Positions 1-9,941 of a DNA stretch of 64,000 bases are shown piece by piece. This stretch comes from Agrostemma githago (Eukaryota; Streptophyta; Magnoliopsida; Caryophyllales; Caryophyllaceae): assembly GCA_958450325.1 (NCBI GenBank), contig OY288241.1, positions 49,300,078 to 49,364,077 of the forward strand, read 5' to 3'. A program made the translations under genes and the position numbers. The notes under the pieces are model-generated. The model saw only the letters and a program-made list of their open reading frames with translations, did not search any database and was not told the DNA's origin. Numbering within the stretch: the stretch's first letter is position 1; the number at the start of each line of letters is the position of its first letter.

Positions 1-3000
1 CTCTAAAACCGTTTTTTACTATGGTTAATTACTCATTTTATTTGACGGCCCGATTATTTATTAATTTTATTAACTCGTTTAATTTGATTCGTGGGTCAGC
101 CAATTAATCGATACGGAATTTGTTTAATTCGTATTTCTTACCCGATTCTTTTAATTAAGCTGTTTTCGTATTTTTATTTATTTATTTATTTAATGGACCA
201 CTTAATTCTTGTTTCTCTTCCTTTTCCCACTTGGTAATGTATAACCCCTTTCATTTTCTGATTATTATTACCACCGCTTCACCCTCATCCTTCATTCCTC
301 TTGTTCTTTTTTTCACCTTCAACGTATCCCTTCTTTTTCCCCATTCGTTTTCCCTTATTTTCTTCTTCATCCATCGACTTCCCCTCTGTTTCTCTGCTGC
401 TAGGCCGCTGTTGTTGCTGCTACTTTCGGATGTTGAACCCCTGCCCTTGTTCCGTTTCTGCTGTTTCGGTTTTATACCATCACCGCAACCTGCTGCTGCT
501 GCTACGCTCCGCCGCCGCTGCTGCTACGCTCCGCCGCCGCCGCTGCTGTTGCTGTTACGTGGCTGCCGCTGCTATTTTCTGCTGCCCGTATGTCTCCTTC
601 TTCTTCTTCTTCTTCTTCTTCTTCCTCATCTTTTCGTCCAGGTTTGATGTCGTTGTTCTGGGTTGATTTCTTCTGGTTGTCGATCATGTTTCTGTCCTGT
701 TACGTTTGTGCTGCTGTCCGTTTGCTCTTCATACTGATCTTTTCCTTCTTGTTCTTCTATCTCCGTTCTTCTCCTTCCTTTTTTTCCGTTGCTGTCTGTG
801 TCTGCTCGTGTTATTGTTATCGATGTCGCTGTGGTTGTCATTTGTTCTGCTTTTTGCTCCGTTTTTCTGCTGCAGCTGCTGTTCTGTTTCCCCTCTTCGT
901 TTTCTCATTCACTATTGTCTCGTTTTGTGCTCCTACTGCTGCAGTTTGCTTCTTCTTCTCCTTCTTTTCTGTGTGCTGCTGTCACGTGTTGTTGTTGCTG
1001 TTATGCGACGCTTTTTGTTCATGGTTTCTTCTGCTGTTTCGATCTTATTATTCTTGATAATCAGTGCTGATTCAGTCGTGGCCTGCTCTGTTTTCTTACT
1101 CTTCTTCATTATTTCTTCTTCTTTTCATCCTTGATTGGCTACTGCTCGCTGCTTCCGATTTCCATCCCTTCTTTTGCCTCTTCTCCTCCTGTGCTGTTCG
1201 ATGCTAATTGTGGATGTTGTTGCCGTCCTTGTTGCTGTTCTGTTTCTTCTTTTTCTCTTCTCCTCCTTGTTGATGCGTGGGTGTCATTTTGCATCTCGTT
1301 TGTTGCTGTTTTCGTTCGTTTGGTGCTGCTACAGTATGTTTTTGGTTCGTACCATTCTCGTTGTCATCATCTTGCTGTGCATTATTATTGTTGCTGCTGT
1401 CCTATCTAAAAACGTCAGCTGGTGTCCTATTGATTTGGTCGTGTTGACTCGATTAAGTTCACCTTTCAGACTTATGTTTGTCACATAATTCCCTTCCTCC
1501 GTCTTAAGACGATAAATCTTAGTTATGTGTTTCTCCTTGTCCCTCCTTTTCTTTCTTGTGTTTTCGTGTTGCTACCCTCGGTTTTCTGCCTCGTGTCACT
1601 GCTGCTGTTTGATGATGATATCGACGTACTGTTCAGGCTCAAGCTGTTGCTCGGTGTCCGGTTCTAACATGGGTGTATCTCTTGGATTCATGAACACCCC
1701 AACGTGGACAAATGCTACATCGACTCGATTAGCGACTCAAGGTAACTTTAGGACGTTACTCGGTATTATATTATATGTTTGAGTAGTAGTATGTAGTAAA
1801 TATTTTTTTTAACTTCGGTTTTCGAATTTTAGCTATTTATTATTGCTAATAATATAAAATTTTAATCGTATGTCTTATTATATTTTACAATCTTCGATGT
1901 CGTTTTATAAATGGTTAGTAATTTAATTATTTACGATCGTTATAATATTTTGTTGGTTATCGTGACACTAGTAACTAAATAATATCGATTTCATATTTTC
2001 GTCATATTTCGTTAATTTATAATTTTAACTTAAAATCGTATTTTTATATTATAATCGAGATTTTTATACTTGTTCAATAAATTAATTTCATTTTACGACC
2101 TATATTAATAAATGAGAAAGTAGTCGATTTTGTTTTAACTATATTTTTAGTCGAAATTATTTTTCCTAATAATTTCTTATTTGTTTACAATTGACTATTT
2201 TTAGTAAAATCCGTATTATTTATTAATAAAAGCTATTTGCGAAAAATAATTTGAAACCTCTGTAAAATTCATTTCATTTATAAAACTCGTTGACTCAATT
2301 AATTTTGATATCGTTTTTCTTAAAACATCTCTTTTTCAAAAATTTATAGTTTTAACTCGATTTTTAATTATTTATAAAATACTATATATTGACTTATTAT
2401 ATTTTATTTTGAGTAACGAATTTAGAAATATATTAAAGTTACGATAACGACGATAATAATAAAAGGGTTAATTTCGTTAGAAATGCTATTTTTGTACATT
2501 TCACTTAATTTAATAACTTACGTATTTTCTATAACAAAAGTTCTATTTTAAGTTTCTAAAATTAGTAAGTCTCTATTTATAGAAACTTTTCCTTTTAATA
2601 TAAAATGTTTATTCCTTTTGTCCTCATTATGATTATGTCTTTTGAATATCGATAATGACTGTTTTGGAGTTATGGAATAAAGTCAAGTGTGGGGTTAGAG
2701 TAATATAGTCTGGGACGTAAGTTTTTGCCATCAACTGTAAGGCTGGTGTGTCTTTATGGGGCACATTGGTTGTTGAACTGAGCATGGTTTGTGTTCAGGA
2801 GAGTGTGCATTGTGCCCTTAAACTTAGATATCGCATCGTATAAGTCGCGTCGGGTTGAACTGGATATGGTTTATATCCAGGAGGGGTGTATACTACTTAA
2901 ACCAGGACCTCGCTGCACGCAGTCCTGTTATAGTTGAGTTGCCTAGTTAGAGACTGGATTCTGTTATGAGTTAAGTCTACAGTTCTCGAAGCTAGTTTCC

Positions 3001-3517
3001 AGTATTATCCTAGTGAAAGTCTAGCCTTGTGCACACTGATCGAATTTCCATAACGCCATTTTTGAATATTATTATTATCGATTGATTTTTGACTTGCAGG
3101 TTGGCAAGTGTTTTGAGTTTCCCCGAAAACTTATTTTATTATATCGTTTTAAAGTTTTCTCATTTTAAATATTTTGATATAATAATACTATTATTTTCCA
3201 TATGAGATAATATGGCTGGGAGAACGTCCGAGTTACTCCCAACTGACGTGGCTGTTATGTTTATAACATGACAGGTATTTGCTGCTGGGTTTTGGGTGTG
3301 AGCTAGCGAGTAGCGTGGATCCTACTCTTTCTCTATTCATGTAATTTATGGATTTGTATAACCCGTTTAGAGAATTTTCTATTTAGCCCTTTTGTAAAAA
3401 GTGGTCTTTGTATTGACTTATCATTTCTTTTAATAAGATATAGTTTGTCAATGTGTTTTAATCCAACTCTACAGTGTTTCCGTCACTGTATTGCATTATA
3501 TTTTCTAGGGGATTACA
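1..3517 (+). mobile_element. Family C LTR, left copy (truncated by window edge)
   Basis: This stretch is the reverse-complement relative of 20354-24082 over almost its whole length; matches are clear near 25-150 and from about 1800 to 3517. It ends in GGGGATTACA at 3517, the same terminus as the other copy, and is followed directly by LTR sequence of element B, with no primer site. It is therefore an LTR end in + orientation. Whether it is a solo LTR or the 3' LTR of a full element to the left cannot be decided, because its start lies outside the window. Bases 300-1480 are a pyrimidine- and CTG/TTC-rich stretch; 1780-2700 is AT-rich. No convincing protein is encoded. Confidence 0.8.
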
Positions 3518-4133
3518 TAGAGGTTCCTAGCTCTCGCGCAAGAACCCAACCTAGCAACATACAAGACCGCAAGAGGAAGGCAAGAAAACATGCATTTGCA
3601 ACTACAAGTCATTCAAGCATTTCATCAAACATGTTCTATGCACAAAACTAGGAGGCAACCAAAACTTCCACCAACATCTTAAACAAACCCTTAATCACCC
3701 ATTAAACCACCAAATCCCCCTACTAATCTTAGCAAGATGACTACTCACACATAACTAAACTAAAACCAACATAAACAAGAGAAATCAAGCTAAGAACAAA
3801 AACATTCATAATGGAAAACAAGGATAAACAATGAACAAGATATAAAGAATGAAACTTTAATGATTAAACAAAGATTAAAGGTAAGGAGAAAAGAAGTTAT
3901 ACCAAACTAGTGAAACGGAAAGATGGAAACTTGTAATAATAAGAAAACCCAAATACATCAACTAAAGTTGTCAATCTTGGTTGGATTCTTCGAGAATTCC
4001 CATAATACAAGGATTAAACTAAGATTAAGGATTAACTAAGGACTAATCTACACTAATCTAAGCTAATCTAGGCTAAAATATGTCTAGGGTTTCATAAGAT
4101 AGTCTATGGTGCTTAAACAATACAAAGGGAGGG

Positions 4134-4141
4134 TATTTATA
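4134..4141 (-). promoter_or_regulatory. TATA box of element B 3' LTR
   Basis: On the - strand this reads TATAAATA, about 55 bases downstream of the palindrome cluster 4196-4340. The matching site in the 5' LTR of B is mutated. Confidence 0.6.
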
Positions 4142-4195
4142 AGGGTTCACAAGCAAAGGAGAAGAAAAGAAGTGACGCGGGGCTGCAGGTGGCCA

Positions 4196-4340
4196 ATCTC
4201 GGGCGAGAAGAGATGATCTCGGTCGAGATGGGATCCATCTCGGTCGAGATGAGATGATCTCGGTCGAGATCACTGGTCAGTGGCCTGTCTTCGCTTGTAC
4301 TCTTCATCCCGGTCGAGATGGATGCAATCCCGACGGGGAT
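4196..4340. repeat. Palindrome cluster in U3 of B 3' LTR
   Basis: Near-perfect palindromes of the form ATCTCGGTCGAGAT occur at 4216-4229, 4237-4250 and 4257-4270. Variants with CCC arms are at 4306-4319 and 4327-4340, and a degenerate unit is near 4197. A cagtggcc-containing spacer separates the two groups. They lie just upstream of the LTR TATA box in transcription direction. Confidence 0.8.
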
Positions 4341-4679
4341 GGGTCATGTAGGCTTCAAATAAGATCTCAAGGGTCCCTACTTGCTCTTCATAGGATTCTC
4401 ATCGATTCTCGGTGCTCGGGATCGAGTCTAAGGGGCTCGGGTATAGGTCCCAAGGACTCGGGATCGAGTCTAAGCTACCGAGTGATCGTTGCTTCTCTTC
4501 GTTGGCTCCAAATGTGTCGGAAACGAGTCGGAATCGTTCCACCTCTCCAAGATTAGTCTTAGGAACCTAAAACAAACTAGAAGAAGCATAAGTAGCCTCG
4601 AAACCGCTCCAAAGAGCGATTTCACAAGAGAAACCGGGACCAAAACGCAAGGAATAAGCACTACAAAGCACACTTATCA

Positions 4680-4706
4680 ACCCCCCCCCCCCCCCCCCAC
4701 ACTTAA
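4680..4706 (-). promoter_or_regulatory. Polypurine tract of element B, expanded to a G18 run
   Basis: On the - strand, TTAAGTGTG is followed by 18 G and then by the LTR start TGATAAG. In element A the same site has only five G. This is the expected primer site for plus-strand DNA synthesis next to a 3' LTR; the expansion looks like slippage. Confidence 0.8.
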
Positions 4707-7286
4707 CCCTTACTCGCCCTCGAGTAAGCACGAACCTACTAAAAACTAAAAGAAACTAGACTACTAACCGAGCGGGTATTAGCGCACCCTACGCCCTTTC
4801 AACTCACGCGAGAACACTTAGAGGAAAAGTGCTCTCCGCAAGGCAAGTGAGGTCTTGCGACAAAACTGTGGATGCAATCGGACACAAAAACACACAACAA
4901 ACTAACATACAAACAAACAAGAAATCGGTTGCACCCAAGAAGAAATAAATACCGCTTCCCTCTACAAAGCGATGAAAGAAGCACCGGTTAAGGACTCAAG
5001 GCAAGTGACAACGTTCCCAAACTAATAATACAAACCGATATGAACTAAACCCTAATAGTATGACAACAAAGCAATAAAAACGTTGATAACTTACCTAGGT
5101 TCCTCCTAACCTTCTAAGAACGTACTACGGGACGATAGGCGGGATGGAAAAAGGATGAACCACAGAGTTAGTCGACACTCTAGGTAAGTGAGACCCCGCC
5201 CCCTTTAGCGATAAGCCAAGAGGATCGTCCCATGCTCAAAAATCGTCTAACTAGTCCAAGTAAAAAGGTGGATATGGTTGCAAAATGAGGGAAGACCGAT
5301 CATTACCGCTGTCATCCTTCCTAGGGACTCGGTCCTTTGGTAGGCTCTTCACGGTAACGATAGAAAAAAGGCTTATTTTTGAGAGGGTGGGAATCTTTAT
5401 GTGAGATGGTTTTCTTTTGGCATTTTTCTTTTGCATTTGGCTTTTGAGTTGCTATGCCATTTCTTTTTCTTCTTTTGTATTTTCTTTTTGATTTGTTGTG
5501 CCATTTCTTTTTCTTCTTTCTTTTCTTTCTTTTCTTTCTTTTTGCCTTGGTTTGCCCTTTTGGCTAGATTTTGTATCATTGGCATTTCTTGCAACCAAGT
5601 AAGAAACTTTCAAAAAGTTGCAACTTATTTGTGAAAAAATGTGTAGAAGGTAGGGAAATGGGATTGTCGGGAGCGCGCTTTCCCTTCAAACCCACAAAAG
5701 GGGGAAAACTTGGACTAATCAAAGCAATTCCGAACAAGGTCACCTAAGGGACGGGACTCGGCAACCAAGGCCTTTTCACACTGTGGGTGGTCATAGTGGT
5801 CAAAATGCAAATCCCGTAGTAAATCCCTAGTAGACTAGGTGGACTCAAGGTAAGAAACCAACGAAATCGTTGATTTAAAGTCATTCTACTAGACTAAAGT
5901 TCAAGACTCGACTCATATTACTAGAAAGGGAAAGAAAACACTTGCGCACTAGCCTCAAAACCGGGTTTTCGAAAACCCTTTATTACACACTGGACACAAA
6001 CTTCACAAGACAAAACAAAGACACAACAAAAACGAAAGGAAAAGAGACAAACACAACAAAACCAAATAAAATAAGAGAAAAGAAAACAAACACACAAACA
6101 AACAAACAAACAAACAAAATAAACAATCACCACCCCGAAATATCCAAACAAGCTACCACAACCACCACAAATTTCAACAAGCTCCACCCGAGCACACATC
6201 ATCAAAAAATTCCCTCCAAACTCCACAAGAGACAAAGAGGTAAAAGGGATGGAATGACGTTACCGGATGTCTCGAGCTTTCCGAAAATTACGGCGATCAA
6301 GGAACCTACAAGGAAATGGGGATGCAAAACACACACAATACAACAAAAATACGACACAACGACACAAAAGGAAAAGACACAAAGAAAAATCTTTTTGATT
6401 TTTTTATGGACTTTTTTTCAAATTTTTAAAGATTTTTGAGATTTTTCGAAAAAACTACAAAAATAAAGCTAAGGTAGACTAGGATATCGCTCCCCCACAC
6501 TTAAACCGAGCAATGTTCTCATGCTCGATCAGTAGTGTGTGGAGACACTAAAGAGAAGAGAAACTACAAAAATAAAGCTAAAAATCAAAAAGAAAAGTGG
6601 AGAAAGGATAGAATGTGTCCGGCCGGGGTATAGTCAAGTCACCAAGGGGCGAGACAAGAAAAGATATGGATGGGGAAAGAAATAAAAAGAAGAAAATAAA
6701 AGGAAATGGGAGGGGAGGGCTAGGTGTAATCAAGTCACCTAGTCCGGATTCCGCCTAAATCCGACTAATTCCTACTAAAAAGTGAAAAATAAATAAAAAG
6801 TGAAAAATTTGGATTTTGAAATGACTCTCGATGTAGTCACGTCATCGAGAGTCGGGAGCAATGACAACCAAGGATCTGAGGGCCACCAAGACACCAAATA
6901 CATAAAGGGAAGGGGAACAGACGAAGATAGACTAGCAATAAAAGACGGAAATGAAGGGAGAGTCGCCTACCAAATGGTTAGCAACTCAATAATCTCCATG
7001 GTCTCAATGATCATATTCGGCACTTTGCTTGTCTTCATCATCGCTATTCCTCTTCTTGCTCAATGTGGTCGCACGGTTGAAGTTCTAGACTTGCATTGGT
7101 GTAATGGGGGTGGGATTTGAGGTTAAACTCGGTGTATAGTGAAGAGAAGATGAGATGAATGTGTATATATGAAGTGTAGGGGTTATATGATAGTTGCAAG
7201 GGTAGGTAGGGAGGTTGGGAGGGGGTATAAAGTGGTTGGGTGGGCTCAAATGACGAAGAGAAGGCAAAAAGGGGAGGCTGAAACCC
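4707..7286 (-). other. Element B 3' non-coding internal region
   Basis: No supported gene is seen. The stretch 4707-6880 aligns with 9942-12115 of element A: shared blocks include the gcgcaccctacgcc motif, a pyrimidine-rich tract at 5400-5590, and the tract with ccccacacttaaaccgagc near 6490. The ORF2 present in A at this place is missing; 6890-7090 has unrelated sequence with only very short reading frames. The 5' edge of the 19.9 kb duplication lies inside, at 6888. Confidence 0.7.
6490..6504 (-). promoter_or_regulatory. Internal polypurine-tract-like site in B
   Basis: The - strand reads TTTAAGTGTGGGGGAGC, nearly the same as the PPT beside the 3' LTR but about 1.8 kb upstream of it. The same site is found in element A near 11676. 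Confidence 0.5.
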
Positions 7287-7452
7287 ATCCCGGTCGAGAT
7301 GGTCCCATCTCGGTCGGGATGGTCCCATCTCGGTCGGGATGGTCCCTTCCCGGTCGAGATGGTCCTATTCTCGGTCGGGATGGGTAGTCAGTAGCTCCAG
7401 ATTCCACGCACACTTCATCTCGGTCGAGATGAAACCCTTCTCGGCCGGGATG
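7287..7452. repeat. Internal palindrome array of B (U3-like module)
   Basis: Seven palindromic units of the type CATCTCGGTCGGGATG or CATCTCGGTCGAGATG, some with one arm mismatch, surround a cagtagctcc-containing spacer. This resembles the U3 palindrome block of the LTRs. On the - strand it is followed within about 60 bases by TTTATACCCC and then by a CT-rich stretch, as a promoter would be. Confidence 0.7.
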
Positions 7453-7845
7453 ACTCATCTACCTCTTCAATCCTCATGATAGCTTCACCCACATGACAAC
7501 TAATACATCGGGATCTCGAATCCCGTCCCCAAAAGCTTGTCAAAAGCTTCAAAAACCGACTTCCTAGCCCGGATTCAAACTTCTATCATCAACCACTCTT
7601 CATAACTCTTCATCTTCACTATTAACCTATCACATAAGCTCAATAAACACCATCAAAATCCCTCCCTCACATCGCTCATCAAAATTTCAAATTACAAGAG
7701 CTCCACAAAACAAACAAAACCTAGAATCAAATAAACAAATCACACAAACACAAATACAAGAACTCGAGAGAAGAGAAAAGAGGAATATACAACATGACGG
7801 TTCTTTAGGAACTCCGCCAAACCAAGGATGGTGGAATCTCATTCT

Positions 7846-8342
7846 TCAACCATAGCCCTCAAGGGCTCGGAGGAGCAAGTCAAACACACGAGCCACATCA
7901 TAATGAGGGCTCATCAAGTACCCGAGCCAAGCTATCTTCCAAAGCCTCCAAGTCGGAAGCAAGAAGTAGTCACCTAAAGACCCATTGTCATGTCTCATGT
8001 GGTCTCCGGGGTCTTTCCAACCTACTAGCTTTATCGACCTCTTCCTCTCTAAGTACCGTCTCCAAACACAAGAAAGCTTCATATACTTAACATGAGGCAC
8101 AAAAAGCGATTTTGGCCTCATTTCCTTGTTGCACATCGTCATATCTTCCTCAAGTTGTGGTTCCCCATCTTCAAGTCCCAAAACATCACTTGTCCCCACA
8201 TTATCTTGAAGGAGAGAATTGAAACTTCTACCGGCGGTTTCAATCTCTTCCAAACCATTGCTTCGCTTACTTGCAAGGGGTTCTTGATGTTTTTCCATAT
8301 TCTCGCACAAGGGCAACTTGGGCTTTTCATTTTCACCCAAAG
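7846..8342 (-). pseudogene. Element B gag-like polyprotein, C-terminal part (segment 3 of 3)
   Basis: This is an open frame on the - strand that stops at 7846. Its upstream part lies beyond element A, at 19905 and above, and the frame is in phase across A once one target-site copy is discounted. It encodes an acidic stretch and then a basic segment; its end, ARVFDLLLRALEGYG, matches ARAFDLFLRALDGDG at the end of the 133-residue frame of A (14919-15320). No zinc knuckle, protease or polymerase motif is visible. I infer that it is the tail of a shortened Athila-type Gag or Gag-derived protein. It cannot be expressed as one protein now, because 11.5 kb separates it from its upstream part. Confidence 0.65.
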
Positions 8343-8347
8343 ACTTC
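8343..8347. repeat. Target site duplication of element A (left)
   Basis: ACTTC here matches ACTTC at 19900-19904 exactly, flanking the two LTR ends. Confidence 0.95.
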
Positions 8348-9378
8348 TGATGGTGGGATTTGTCGTGGATCCCGCCACCAAATAATAACCGGCTAGCACC
8401 TAACGGTAGTTAGGGTAAGTCGGGTCGTGTCCACGGAGACGGTGTCGCAAGGTTTAGACTCAATCGGCCTAGAACGAGACTAGGTCACCAAACAAACACG
8501 AAGAGCTACTAATTGGTGAATTATGATGAGAGGAAAAGAAGAAAGTAGACTAATGATGAACTAGACTATAACAATGCTAAACAATGTTAATAATCAAACT
8601 AACTAGCAAACTAAGGAGATGATGCTAACTAAGAAGATGAATCAAATATGAAGAAGAAGTGGGTTAGGTCGGGTTCATAAGTGTAGTAGGGTGACTTGGG
8701 TGGTCAAGGGTGTAGATGACTCCTAATTGCTAGATTCGGTCCGGGCGGTCGCAACTTAAACCGATGTCGATGACTATTCTCAACATGTCCACACACAAAA
8801 CAAACAATGAGTAGAAGAAGACTAGCATGAGAAGCATGGCCACTACAACTCAAGCAAGCAATTCAACAAACACATGGTATGCCATGTATATGACTAACAA
8901 CAAAGATTCAATCTTTACTCCTAATCAAACCCTAATCACCCATATTCTACCCTTAATCCCCCTACTAACCCACAAGTAATCTACTCACTCATAATCAAAG
9001 ATAAACTAACAACAACAAGAGAAAACCACATCACAATCCAAACACCCATTATCAAGAACAATAACAAGAACACTAAGTAAGATTCAAACTTGGGTAAATA
9101 ACAATAAACAAGAGAAAGGAAAGTTATACCAACAAGAGGATGATGAAAAAGATTCAAACTTGCATTAATAGGAAACCCAAATAATCTCCAAGGTTGTCAA
9201 TCTTGGATGAGTCTTCAAGCAACTTCTTAATACAAGAACTAACTATAACTAGATTAAATTAAGATTAACTATGGATTAACTAAAGATTAAGAGAGATTAA
9301 TTAGGGTTTACAAATCTTGAGAGAGGCCTAAGAGAGTCTAGGGTAAGGTAAGATGCCTAAAACAATACAAGAGGGAAG

Positions 9379-9386
9379 TATTTATA
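9379..9386 (-). promoter_or_regulatory. TATA box in A 3' LTR
   Basis: TATAAATA on the - strand, about 55 bases downstream of the palindrome cluster. It would place the start of R near 9350. Confidence 0.65.
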
Positions 9387-9440
9387 GGGTTCCGTAAGTG
9401 AGAGGAATAAAAGAAGGAGACGGAACATAGACTGGGTCAT

Positions 9441-9583
9441 TCCCGATCGGGAATGGGAAATCCCGATCTGGAAACTTCCACTTTCCCGATCGGGAATATG
9501 TGATCCCGGTCGGGAATGCTTCACAGTGGCTACGTCCTTTGTGCACCTCATCCCGATCGGGTTTGAGGCCTTCCCGATCGGGA
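9441..9583. repeat. U3 palindrome cluster, A 3' LTR
   Basis: Six units of TCCCGATCGGGA type occur at 9441, 9461 (one mismatch), 9484, 9504 (GT centre), 9551 and 9572. The spacer between the fourth and fifth contains cacagtggct. Confidence 0.9.
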
Positions 9584-9925
9584 TGGGTCTTGTAGGCCTC
9601 CCTTAAGAGCTTTTTGGTCCCTCCTTGCCTCTCATGGGTTTCTCGTCGATTCTCGGGACTCGGGATCGGGTCTTGGAGGCTCGAGATTGGGTCCCAAGGT
9701 CTCGGGGTCGAATCCAAGGCATCGAGTGATCGTTCCTCCGCTTCGTTGGCTCCGAAAAGTGTATGTATTGAGTCGGAATCACTCCAACTCTTCACGAATG
9801 GTCTCGGGAACCTGAAACGAGCTAGAGGAAGCATAAGTAGCCCATGAACCGCTCCCAAGGAGCGATTCCGCAAGGAAAATGGGACCAAAACACAGTAAAA
9901 TAAGCGCTACAAACTACACTTATCA

Positions 9926-9941
9926 ACTCCCCCACACTTAA
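9926..9941 (-). promoter_or_regulatory. Polypurine tract of element A
   Basis: The - strand reads TTAAGTGTGGGGGAGT immediately before the LTR start TGATAAG. Confidence 0.85.

Larger units (their letters stand above)
3518..4679 (-). mobile_element. Element B 3' LTR (partial, interrupted by family C LTR)
   Basis: This aligns with 25065-26225, the 5' LTR of B, with scattered substitutions (roughly 2-3% by eye). In - orientation it starts TGATAAGTG at 4679. Its last ~315 bases should lie left of the inserted C LTR, outside the window. The base run tagag (3518-3522) corresponds to taaag at 25065-25069 and is the likely half of the C-left target duplication. Confidence 0.85.
8348..9925 (-). mobile_element. 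Element A 3' LTR
   Basis: It is a direct repeat of 18321-19899. On the - strand it begins TGATAAGTG and ends CACCATCA. Two of its six U3 palindromes carry a substitution that the 5' LTR does not have. Confidence 0.95.

Noticed and set aside
231..1782. Several overlapping + strand frames of 85-155 residues rich in Leu, Phe, Ser and Cys
   Set aside because: They overlap in all phases, come from a CTG/TTC-biased LTR tract and have no domain-like pattern.
6800..7120. + strand frame of 106 residues with a hydrophobic segment (SIISMVSMIIFGTLLVFIIA)
   Set aside because: It lies antisense to element B in a region without conservation of the frame; it straddles the duplication edge and has no neighbour or motif support.
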